Of a stretch of DNA of 64,000 nt, positions 10,401 to 23,100 are shown piece by piece (the first letter of the stretch is position 1; every line of letters begins with the position of its first letter). A model generated the notes under the pieces. The model was not told the origin of the DNA. It searched no databases and saw only the letters and a list, made by a program, of their open reading frames with translations. Both the position numbers and the translations under genes were made by a program. The DNA comes from Mermis nigrescens (taxonomy: Eukaryota; Nematoda; Enoplea; Mermithida; Mermithidae), in contig JAVLUZ010000403.1 in assembly GCA_036768485.1 (NCBI GenBank), forward strand, positions 62,001 through 126,000, written 5' to 3'.

Positions 10401-13400
10401 GGGTCCGAACCCCCATCCCACCGAGAGATACGTGCCTGGCTTTGATTACATGTTAGATTCATACGATCCGAATCGTGTTATGATTCCGTTTCGTAGAGCA
10501 TCCAATGTACTGAGGAAACCCATTTCGTTCTCTCGTTTCCAAGAATGGAACGTTGAGCTGATCCATTTAATGCACGGCAGTACGTCCGCGATTGAAGCGT
10601 TTCCATCGCTTAGCTACAAAATTGTCAATATTCAGCTCGTAATTAAATTGTTGTAATACTGTGCTGTGTTTGTACCATCTACCATACCTGGGCGTGGGGG
10701 GTTTTGGGGGTATGCACCCCATAAAAACCAAAATACCCCCTAGAAATCAATTTTTGAAATTTTTTTTGTTTTTTTTCGCAAGTTTTTGATGCCAATGGAT
10801 AGTGCTTGACGAGAAACGTTGGAAAATGGTGTTTTTTCGTCATACCACCGTTTTTAAGGCCATTTTTGACCTTTGAAAAAATCATGCATCCCCAGAACTT
10901 TGGTGGAGCCCACCTATGCCATCTACGCGCTGCACAGGTGTCAGGTCAATTGTCGTCGTACTCATTTTTTTATTTACTACACATATTTATTTATTATTTA
11001 TTTATTACTTATAATAATCCACTTACTTTTACTGTAATTTCTTTTAGAGGATTTAAAGCTTCGATCAGTTTGTCAATAATATTCGACTGGAATGACCAGT
11101 CGGTTAAATTTTGTTCCGTAGCATAAATCGCGATTGCTTCTCTAAGGTCTTTAATCCGCGTTATCATGTCCAACGTAGAGTTCCAACGCGTTGGAGATTC
11201 CTTAATTTTCAATAATTGTTCATTTGTGCACAATGTACATATGCAACATAAGAAACACATTTACATATGCAATGCATACATTATATTTCATAACACAATT
11301 ATTCTGATCGTATGCATAAAATTCATTGTCTTGAATATTCACCTGGATTAGCTTTAGGGGCTCTTTTTCGGGGTTCAAACGCAGCTGAATTGCTTTAAAC
11401 TGTTTCCGTGCTGGGTCGCTGCGGTGGAAGTGGCCGGCTATTGTGCGGCACGTGTGTAAAGTATTCTTCACCAAAAGTTGCACTTTTAATGCTAAATAAA
11501 TAGTAAATATTCAATTAATTTTTCGATAAGAATATTCTTCGTGTAAATAGACTTGCTTTATTTTATGGATGCGTTCGAAGAAGTTTTTAAATTTTCTCTT
11601 ATCGTAATTTTTAGCAGATTATAACAGCTTTATAAAACATAAAATATGTTTTTTTCAAACTTACCATCCGTTACCACCAGATTCAACTGGTGAGCAACGC
11701 AATGTATGCTGCTGAGCATCGAAATATCTAATGCTTTCACGATGTTTGAGCCACCGTCCCGAACAACCACGTGAACCTGTTATATAAAGTAAAACGAAAT
11801 GGGACGTTTTGGCGCCGCTGTCTTTGTGCCACACTCTTTGTAATATTATTAATTATTTACATTTCATTTATTATTAAAGTATGTATAATGCAGATTCTTA
11901 AAGCCCATTGAATTCTCTAGTTGATGGTATAAATTACTTTTAGAATATGTTTGAATTTAGTGAGATATTTAAATAAATCTAAAAATATACTGGATTTTCT
12001 ACACTTTTTCAGCCGTACTTAAAGAAGAACAATATACTATTTTGTAGCCTGTAGAACCTGCTTTCTGAATATATAATTTATTTTAAAATCGCTTCAAATT
12101 GATTTAATTAGAGTAATTTATAAGCTGCTGGCGCCAAAACGGCGGCGCCAAAACGTAGACCGAAAATAAAAATATGTTGGGCGATTTAGATCTTGTTTTA
12201 AGCTAGGTTATATCGTGCTTGTACCTGTTCCTTTTCTATGTTCCATTCGGTAAGCATGTTGTCCAAAACGGTAGAAAGGTGTTCACCCGTATGTCTTTCG
12301 TCCGTTAGCGGCTGTGCGTGCAAAACATATCTTTTCCGGATGCAATCGGGCGTTATTAGGTGCGCCGTCAAGCTAAAAAACATTTTTAAATAGAAAATTA
12401 AAATTAGACAAGATTTTACCATTTACAGGCGCGTAGCTCTAGGCGGAATGGGGCGGTCCGGACCCCTCAAGTTCAGAAAAATCGGGAAAATAGGTATTTT
12501 TAAACGTTATTTTGTACTATTTTTGGCCTTTTTGCGCTTAGTCCCTCCCAGAATTGATGTTGCCCCCCCAAAATAGGACGGCCAGCTACGTGCCTGACAA
12601 GACCATATAAAACCTGAACAGCGACTCCCGTGTGTTGGACCAAACGTCGGTTGTGAACGAAATTCCGTTAGCTAAATTGTGTTGCACGATATCAAATATT
12701 TTTGCATACAACTGATTATGCCGCTCCAAAAATCTTTTTTTGTAGAATTTTCGACCCTTCATTCTGTACGCTGGATTCGCCTGAATTATAGACTTTATCA
12801 ATCGTTCATTCATTACGTTACCTATGTACGCTTAGTTTACGTATCAAGAAAAAAATATTAGATTTTCATTAACGAACAGATTACTTCCTGCATAACTCGC
12901 AAAAATCCGATTGCTTCCACTATTCGAAATGGCATATCATCCAGCGCCAACATTTCAGCTATTCTGTTATCTAATTTGACCGATCTTGGATCGTGGTCGG
13001 CCATTTTTTTCTAAATAATTTAAAAAGACAAATCAAAATATTCTAGGCGTAACCATGGGCGACCAAAGTTCTGGGGGTGCAAGATTTTTTCAATGGCAAA
13101 AAATAGCCTTAAAAATGGTGGTATGGGGAAAAACACCATTTTACAACGTTTCCCATCGAGTACTATCCATTAATACCAAAGAATTGCGAAAAGAAACAAA
13201 AAAAAATTTCAAAAATTGAATTCTGGGGGTATTTTGGTTTCTGGTGTATACCCCCAAACCCTCCACGCCCAGGTATTGGCGCAACACTTTTTCCTGTTTG
13301 CTTCAGGCACGTATCGCTGGGGGAAAGGGATGCTTTCGGACCCCCCACAATTCTGAAAAATCGGAAAAATAGGACTTTTCAAACGTTATTTTGTGCTATT

Positions 13401-16400
13401 TTTGGCCTTTTTGGGCTTAGTCCCCCCAAAATTGGTGTTATTCCCCCAAAATAGGACGGCCAGCTACGTGCTTCTGCTTGGCTTGCTTATACTTTGCTTG
13501 CTCACTACTTGAAAACAATTGGTCAGGCTTGTCTGATTTTGATTTCGAACATCTGATCGAACTGCCTCACGCTTCGTTTTTGGCTTTTCTTTTTCTAAAA
13601 ACGTTTAAACTTAAGCATTTATACTCAACTCAACTAGTATTTTTTGCGTACCGTCCGATCTTTTGGTATCCGATCTTGACTTGAATTCTTTGTGCACATC
13701 AGGGTGGCTCGACTCCAAATGCTTTCGCATGCTACTAGTACTTCCCCCGCCTTCTCTCGATAACATGGTTGAGCAGGCATTGCATAATGATTTGTTGTCC
13801 GCCGTTAAAGTAAAATAATCCCACAGGATACTCGTTAACTTAGCCTGAACGCTGTTATTCATACTTAGAATAATAATTTCTGTTCTGAAATTGAAAAAGT
13901 TTATAGAATATTAAATGTGATATCAAAACGAAGATTGAAAAATCATAAGCAAGCGACACGCATAATCACAGTATAACACCAAAAATGGAAGCAGCTTTGC
14001 CACGACTAATAATGTGACAAATATTGGCGCTATATTAAAGCTGAGGCCATGTCTCTTGGGGGTGACAAAATAGCAATATAAAGCATTAAGTTATTTATAG
14101 ATGCACTTTTAGTAACTGTACGCATTAGCATATTACAAACATTTATGGAGACGTTCTTTTGGGATCGTGCTGCACGCACAAACAGGCATCAGACACTCAG
14201 TCGCCACTTAGTGCACTGCTGTTTGTTTGCATATTCCTTTGTTGCACCATTCCTCATCTGAACCTATCCTGGAACAAAGAAACTAAAAAATAAATGTGCA
14301 AGCATGGACATGTGGGAAAAATTGATAGGATGCGGTGGTTTTGGTAGGTACAACACAATGCTATGCTACTGGGCCCGGACCCGGACCGCCAGGTCCGGCT
14401 TTTTTGGACCCGGACCGGACCCGGACCCGACTTTCCTAAAATGTTGGACCCGGACCCGGACCCGAATTTTCAAAAAAAAGTGGACCCGGCACAACCCTAA
14501 TAAACGATAAATCAGGCGCGAAGCTAGAACAATTTTGAGTTTAATAGCTCAAACATACGCGCTGAAAACCTGTTTTGATGTTGTTTTAGACCTACTTTGA
14601 GAATTTTTCATTTTTCCTCTGGGGGACCCTTGTGTGTTTCAAAAATTAATTTTCATTTCGGGGATGGGAGCGGCCCCCCTGCCCCCTGAATACGGCCCTG
14701 CACGCATCATATACCTGTACCTTCACAACGAATTCAAACTGCTTCTACCTTATATCACCTGAAGGTCGCTTGGTATTTTATTCGACAACCTGCGAGCGTC
14801 ACCTGGAATTTTTTTTCGAAAAGCAAGGCTAAATTATAGAAAAATCAATGAAAAATACAAAGTGTAAACAAATCATCAACCAATCAAGACAAACCATCCA
14901 ACAAATCAGCCGAACGATCAATCTAATCAACTGACCAAAATCATTTGACCAGCCAGTCAACCGATCAGCAAAACAAATACCTACAGGAAAGTGTGGTTTT
15001 TACTAGAGCTGTTTACAAATTTTTGGAGACGTAAACCAATTTATTTCAGATTGCTCATTGGGCGAATCTTTTATATCAAAGTTATCGGAATAAAGTGAGC
15101 TTTTCTTCACTTTTTACACATATAAAGCATGCAGAAATAAGCCCACAAAATCGACCAAGTACCGGTGTATTTTTGTACAAGGTCCGTTTGTACATGTACA
15201 AAGATGGTCGTCGAAAGACTGTAGTCATTTTTACACACAAATTTTCTGGATACTATAATACGGTGCAGTAGCGATTTTAGTGTGGTAAAAACACAGTTGT
15301 TCGACTTTTGGTAGTGTATTTTAGCTATTTTTGGGTCTCTAAGGGCAAAAATCACTAAGAATCGTCTTGAAACGGCGCGAGGCGCCGAAAAATTTGACAT
15401 CTTGTCTTTTGAAATGCAATTTCTGCCATTATAAAGATATATAGAACACACAATTACTCATTTCGGCGCGAAGCGCCGAAATTTTTTCGAATTTCAGACC
15501 TTTTTTGCAATTTTTTGTCTTCCCAAAAACCTTTGTACATGTACAAAGACGGTCCCGAAAAAGTCTTTGTACACCAGGAAAAATCTTTACCGAGTACAAA
15601 CAAACACTGCCAAGTACATAGGTTGCATGTAATATATCTGTACCCAGGGTCGCAATTAGGACTTTATTTGAGGGGAGGTTTCTCGAAAATTTCAGAGTCC
15701 TGTGTCCCATGATCTGTTAGGAGCAGGGCCGTATTTAAAGGGGGTGGGGGGCCGCCTTGCCACCCGCCTTGCCCCCATTCTTGGTATGAAAAAAATTTTG
15801 AAAGGTAAAATAATGCACGGAAAGATGGAAAAATCGAACGTTTTTGTTGTAAAATCTTCAAATTTTCGGATTCTTATTATTTTAGCACAAGCGCGACCAA
15901 AAATGCCAATTTTTCATAATTTTCAGAGTAGCAGAAAATTTTTTCAAACAGTTTGAACTATATGATCCTAATGGATAGAACATGTCGAAGAAGGTCGAAA
16001 TATGCTGTTTTTTCAACCTATCCCGACGAATTTCTCGAGATAAAGTCCTTTTTATGTTGATTCTGCCCCCTCCTCATCATGGTCGAATCGGCCATTTTTC
16101 AACGTTTCTCATCGAGCAATATCCATTGGCAACGAAAAAATTGCGAAAAAACAGAAAAAAATTTCAAAAATTGAATTCTGGGGGTATTTTGGTTTTTCGG
16201 GGTGCATACCCCCCGAACCCCCCACGCCCAGGTATGGTTGGGTGGTTAATCTCCCTTCTCCCAGAATAACAAGTGACCCCCGCAATATGACTGTGTCGAT
16301 TTTTGTTAAAGTTGGTAAAAGCTGTAGAAAGTGTGCCCTTTTGAGCGCTTTTAGCTCACTTTTGGCTCGGAAATCTCGAATTCCGGCGCTTCGCGCCATC

Positions 16401-19400
16401 TATACATTTTTGACTATATTCTGTTCAATTGACCCGATTTTTTTACAAATTATTTCTGATTTTTTCAACTCTTGTATGTCCTAGAAAGAACGAGCATTGT
16501 CTTAAACGTTAAAAAACAGTGTTTTGAACGTGTACCCATCGTTTTTAGCCCAAAAAGGCATTTTGTAAAAATTTTTTTGTGCCTCACCCCTCTCCCCAGA
16601 ATTCCCGTGCTGTACACGTACGATTACATCCCTGTCTGTACCTCTAGAAATATGTAAGGTAAGTAGTTGGCTATTTTGAGGATGTAACTGATCTATTTTT
16701 GGCCAAAACTAACAAAAAATACCTACATATGAACGTGATTCGTTGCCTTAAAAGTGGTGGGGTCGCCAAAACCTTAGCTTATGGGTGTTACGCTGACTTG
16801 GTTTTTGCGCTTTAAACTCAATTGATACCGCTTAAAACACACAGAACAGATAAACTAATTCCGGCGTGAAGCGCCGGAAATTTTTAAAAATTTCCAATCC
16901 TTCTACCTTTTCTGTCCTAAAAATCTCTTTGCACATGTGCAACGAGATTGTACGGCTGGGGGTCTGGAGTGGTGCGCTCAAGCGCCCCCAGCGGGGTCCG
17001 GGGCAGAACCCGGAAAATTTCGTAAAAAAGCACTCTAATTTTTAATCAGTAGCGTTTAAATTTTCGCAAAATCGGCAAAATCTCGGTCCTGAATTAAGCC
17101 CAAAAACACTTGAAATTGATGAACTCCTACATTGCACAAAGACTTCCGAGCTGAAATACGTTTTTCGACCTCTGCTAATTACATAGCGCAGCAACGGGTC
17201 GGTGCCATACCTGGGAGTGGGGGATTTGGGGGTATGCACCCCCCGAGAAACCAAAACACCCCCTTCATAAATCAAAACCCCCCCCCAGAATTCAATTTTT
17301 GAATTTTTCTGTCGTTTTTTTCGCAATTTTTTGATGCTAATGGTTGAAAAATAGAAACGTTGAAAAATAGAGTTTTTTTAGCCATACCACCATGTTTAAG
17401 GCCATTTTTCGACCTTCAAAAAAAAAATCTTGCACCCCTCCCCGAACTTTGGTGCCGCCCACCTATGGTCGCTGCCACTGTTTTCTTTTTTTGTACAGAA
17501 AGCTTAGATTTTTTTGTACAATCGAAAATCGACCGGAAACTGCCTATACTTCGTGTACAAAGATGTACAAAGATCGCTCCAAAATCTTTGTACGAGCCTC
17601 AAAATCTTTGTCCCGTACAAAAATAAAAAACAGTGGTCGCTGCCAATAAGAAAAAGGAAAATGTATCAATGACAATTTTGTTCTTACCGTTTTCAGACCC
17701 ATTTGTGGCCTTCTGATTAACTAGTTCAGAAAACAGAAAATGTGCAAAAACGCACGAAAATTTGGCCTTTCCTTTCGTTTAAAATATAATTATGTGTATG
17801 TACTTGTAAGGAATGAAAAACAAAGCAGAGAATAGACAAATTGGTACGCAAGCATTTTCGCACTTTCACTATTAAGCTCAACAAGCATGCGCAGTTTCAT
17901 TCAATGAACTCATAGTGCATTAGATCACTAAAGTGATCCGAAGTGCTGGATTATTTTAGCAGGTTCAAGCTTTTTAAACTCATTCGATCTGTATAACAAT
18001 AAATAATAATGACTCGGCGCGAAGCGCCGGAAACTTTGGACGTTTGTGCCTTGTCGTACTCAATGTTCTGGACAGATTGCGCCAGAAAAATCAACATAAT
18101 TTCTGAAAAATTTTCTGGGGGCATGTGCCTCAATGCCCCCCTGGCTACGCCCATGCTGGAAACCATGAGTGAAACATATTGAATAATAAGGAACTAGGCA
18201 TCTAAAAATAAAAATTGTAACATCTGGCTTACATGTACCTAAGAAATTCGCTATACACTGGTATTCCTATATACTTACTGAAATACCCAAACCCGGACCC
18301 GATCGGGTATTGATTTTGATACCCGAACCCGAATAAATTGAAGTAGACTACTCGAACCTGAATAAACTTGAATGAACTACCCGAACCCGAATACACCAAA
18401 ATTCACTACCCCTTGCATCCACACATGGGCGTGGGGGTCTGGGGGGTACACCCCCAGAAGTTGAAATACCCCCCAGAAATCAAAAATACCCCCCAGAAAA
18501 ATATTTTTCTTGCTTTTTTAGCAATTTTTTGATGCCATTGGATAGAGCTTGATGAGAAACGTCGAAAAATGAGTGTTTTTTGCCGTACGACCACTTTTAA
18601 GACCATTTTATGACCTTTAAAAAATTTTTTACCCCCCCCCAGAAATTTTTTAACCCCTTCCCCCAGAATTTCGGTGCTGCCCACCTATGCTTGCATCCCT
18701 AGTGGACATTATACAAGTAAGTGCTTTGGATTGTAAATAGCCTCAAGAATTCTGCTGCGAGACCAGTGGCGGATATAAGATTTTCCTAAGGAGGAGGGCA
18801 ATCACTACCCCAACTTTTTTAAAACATTCGAAAACCGGTCCCATAATTTGCCCTTATTATGCAAAAAAGCGTTCTTCGGCGTTTTATGTTGTTTACTTTC
18901 TATGTAGAATCGCTTATGACGAAAGGTTTTTCCAAAAAGTTAAATTTTTTTGGGTATTTCGCTCGACAAAATAATTAAATTTCTTTTATTTTAGCGAAAG
19001 TTTGTTGCGAATCGGCTGAACACATATACCTGCTAACGATAAAAAATTTATGCAGACATTTTGCTTACTTTTTGTGAAATGATCTGCGCAGCAAATTTAG
19101 TCAAAGTGCAAAGGCGGATTTAAGGGGCGAGGAGAGGTTGCCCCAAATGGCCCAAAATATTTTGCGAGATAAAGAATGGACATGTGATTTGCAATGCTTT
19201 TTGGCCGTCAGCGATAATAATTTCTCAAGTTTTTTTCGGCGCTTCGCGCCGGATAATACATCAGTAACGACATTTTTTTACTGCCTTTGCGACCTGGATG
19301 CCACTTTTTGCTCATGTAATAGCTTCCAAAGCAATATCAAGAGCAGAAATAGCTATTCCAGCATAGATTTATTCAATTTTCAAGCTTAACTTTTCAAAAA

Positions 19401-20010
19401 ATTTCGACTTCGGCGTCAAACGCTACAAATACAAGAAATCGAGCAGTAAATCATGCTTCTAAATGACCGTCAGCCTAAACTTAATAAATTTTAAAGTCAA
19501 CTTAATTTAATGATTTTTCCACACAAAATTGTCGAAAGCTTTGAAATTTTTCAAAAAAATGTTGCGTCAAAAGTGATTTTAAATATAAGTAGATAATGTT
19601 AAACGCCGAAATAACGCTATTTCGCACCTGAAGTGCAAGTGTTTGGACCTATTTTTGACTGTTTTTTGGAAAAGTTGGAGTGCCGCCCCCTTAGCGAAAT
19701 CTTAGATCCGCCACTGTCAAAGTGTGTGTATGCCTGCATCACTAAAGCGGTAACACAAAGTTACCTAATTTCATAGGTGAAGGTGCGCAAGGTCAAACCT
19801 TCAGGGGGGTGAAAACCGAAAATTGTCAGATAGCTATGTGCTTCGTAAAAACGTCTCTATAGTCCTTTTGGATCAGAAAATTAGCTATATAGCCTTTTTG
19901 GTCTCAGAAAACTAGCTATATAGCCTTTTTGGATTCACAAACATAGCTTTATAGCCTTCCTGGGCTATAAATAGCTGCTATCAATTCCTTTTTGGAGTCG
20001 TGAAAATAGC

Positions 20011-20102
<92 letters not shown>

Positions 20103-23100
20103 TTTTTAAAACTCAGGAAAGACAACTAAATAGCATTTCTGAGCTCAACAAACTGTATGTATACGTAGTTTTCCGAGCCCATAAAGGCTGTATAGCTAAT
20201 TTTCTGAGCCCAAAAAGGCTATTACAGCGATAGGTTTTCAGCCAAAATAGCCGAATAGTTATCAGTTTTTCAAAGCTCAGGGTAAGTTATACCACTTGAC
20301 CACCATGGGCGTGGGGGTCTGAACCCCCCAGAAACCAAAAGACCCCCCCCCCCAGAAATCAAAAGACCCCCCAGAATTCAATTTTTGAAAATTTTTTTCG
20401 TTTTTTTCGCAATTTTTTGATGCCAATGGATAGTGCTTGATGAGAAACGTCGAAAAACGGTGTTTTTATCGCCATACCACCATTTTTAAGGCCATTTTTT
20501 GACCTTCAAAAAATCTTGGACCCCCCAGAATTTTCTTGCTGCCCACGTATGCACTTGACCCCCATTATACTCATGTATGCCTAATTTGCTCATTTTATTC
20601 GATTCCTTTCACAGGCACATAGTTGGCTTTCCTATTTTTTTGGGGGGACCAACACCAATTTGGGGGGTCTAAGCCAGAAATAGCACAAAATAACATGTTA
20701 AAAAACCTATTTTTCCGTTTTTTTCTGAATTGGGGGGGTCCGGACCCTCCATCCCCCACAGCTACGTGTCTGTCCTTTCAATGTCAGTTGGAAATTAATC
20801 AACTGTGCTGAACCATATCCAATCAGTATCTTGCGACAGCTGATCGTAAACTAATTTTCCTCCTAGATTTTTGCGTTCGGGTGCTACTGTAATAGAAACA
20901 TGCAGTTATCAAGCCGGATTAAGGCATCTGCAAGCGTGTCTTGATATTTCGCACGACAAGTCCATGAAAATTTTACAAGACAGCGTAGCATTAGCGCGCA
21001 GAGCCATAAAGGAGTATTGCCAGGAAAATCATAAACTTGATGAGAAAGATTTTTTTGTTGCTGGATCCATAGGAAGCTACGGTGCCATTCTTTGCGATAG
21101 ATCCGAATATACCGGTGCTTTCATAAAAACAGTTTCGGAACGAGTACGTTAGCTATCTTCCTGTCTGAGCATGCACTCAGGGGCGGATCCAGGATTTTAT
21201 GACATGGGCGGAACACCAAAATTTCCTGACAGTGTCTTAAATTGTCCGAAAAATCCGTCCATTATACGGGCAATTTTTTGCCATCTTTTGATAGACAGAA
21301 CAAAATCATTCATGATCCGAATAAAGCTAAAAATGTTGATTTTCCTGCAAAAAATGCATAAATGATTGCATAGATTGGCACAAAGCGCCAAGAATATTTG
21401 AAAACCTATTGTAACAACTTTGAAAAATCCTTGTTCTGTACAAAAACTACTCTCATGACGAGGATAAGGGTTTTTGGAGTGTTAAGGAGGTCAGCGACTG
21501 TCAGGAATGAGTGCCTGAAAAATTTTGAGCAATCGTGATAAGAATGGCAAAAACCACAAAAAACACTATATCATAGGTAGCGCGTTAGCGCTTACCTATA
21601 ATATACTTGGGTACCCCTAACACATGTGCAACCCCACCTACAACAACACCGGGACATTTCTGTATTGTGCGGTTTTCTAAAAGATGGATAATGTAAAAAT
21701 TCGCTGCCCTTTTTTGTTTTTCAAATCAATACCCGGCGTATAAAGAGCGTTTAAAGTTTTGCTGTAACGTTATAACATAGATTTTTAAAATTTTGGTCGG
21801 TCAATTGACTTTTCTAACTCAGCTTTGCATTCTGTTTAGTCTTATTTTAAATGTAGACCATTAGGTAAGAGTGGCTTATTTGCAGATTGGCAGTGCAAAG
21901 AAAAAGTGTAAAGAATCTGAGGGAGAAAAAACACATTTTGGTTTTTTTGTCTGCCAACAACTCCGATTATGAGTTCGAAGAAATTCATTCCAGCAGAAGT
22001 GTACTACGTCTAAAGGGCTACTTTCGGCTTACCAGCAAACTTTTCTAAACTTAATACGAAGTTAGATATATGGGTTTGAACCTTACACTCTAGTGGATGG
22101 TGTAAAAAAACAAGTTTTGTCTCAGATTTCTCCGCCAACGTCTTCAATTATGATTCGGGATTAAGTGAATAAAATTAAAATAAAGTACGTATTGAGGGCT
22201 ACACGCCGCAGCAAACCACGCTAAAAAACTCAATATTGACTCATTTCTGGAGGTGTAAAGGTAGAAATCAGGGGAGTAACATGGAGGGAAAAATACATTT
22301 TCTTCCCTTTTCTGATTGGTCAGTATCTCAAATGTATTGCGTAACAGATGTTTCCCACACACAAACGTACTACAATTCAAAGGCTACAAACTGGCTCAAA
22401 CCGAATTTCTTTACACTCTCTGGGGAGTTGGGTTCAGATTTTTAAAGTTTACAATGTGGTGAATGATAAACAAATTCGTTTTTGGTTCTTTTTTTGTTCG
22501 CCTCCTTCTCCGCTTTATTCAGCTTTTTGTGAGGTGCAAAGTCAAAAATCGGGGTTGTTAAACGTAGTTTTTGTCAAGTTTTTTTCTGCCATTTTTTCCG
22601 GTTTTGAGTCAGGTCATCAGATAACAGGTCTAAAAATGTACCATGAGTACAAAGGTCATTCGTCCATTGGGCGCGTTTGTTTACACTCAACAGTGGTATA
22701 AAGATGTTTACATCTTATGTTTATTTGTCTACAGACCATTGTGAACAGATAATATTTCCAAAAATATTGATCGTAATATCCGGGATATCAGAAATACGAA
22801 TCCGACTGAAGTTTTCTTTACACTCGGTTGTTGTGTAAAGTTTACACTAAAAATTAATTCAAGTTCTAGAGCGTTGCGGGCGCACGTGGGCGTAGGGGGG
22901 TTTGGGGGTATGTACCGCCAGAAACCAGAATACCCTCTTCCTTAGAATTCAGTTGTTTAAATTTATTGTTTTTCGCAATTTTTTTGATGCCAATGGATAG
23001 TTGACGCCACACCACCATTTTTAAGACCATTTTTTTACCTTTGAAAAATCTTGACCCCCATCCAGAATTTTAGTGTTGCCCACCTATGGTTGTGGGAGCT

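Larger units (their letters stand above)
8523..14499 (-). mobile_element. Complete autonomous-type hAT transposon
   Basis: Length 5977 bp including younger insertions. The left end TAGGGTTGTGCCGGGT is matched by a perfect 16-bp inverted copy at the right end (CCCGGCACAACCCTA preceded by A). An exact 8-bp target duplication ATAAACGA lies at 8515-8522 and 14500-14507. Both subterminal regions hold arrays of the hexamer GGACCC. A ten-exon BED-finger transposase is encoded on the minus strand, so the right end is the promoter side. Six younger MITEs of families A and B lie inside, one of them nested in another, and all fall in transposase introns. The element sits in intron 2 of the homocysteine methyltransferase gene, in the opposite orientation to it. 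Confidence 0.94.
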
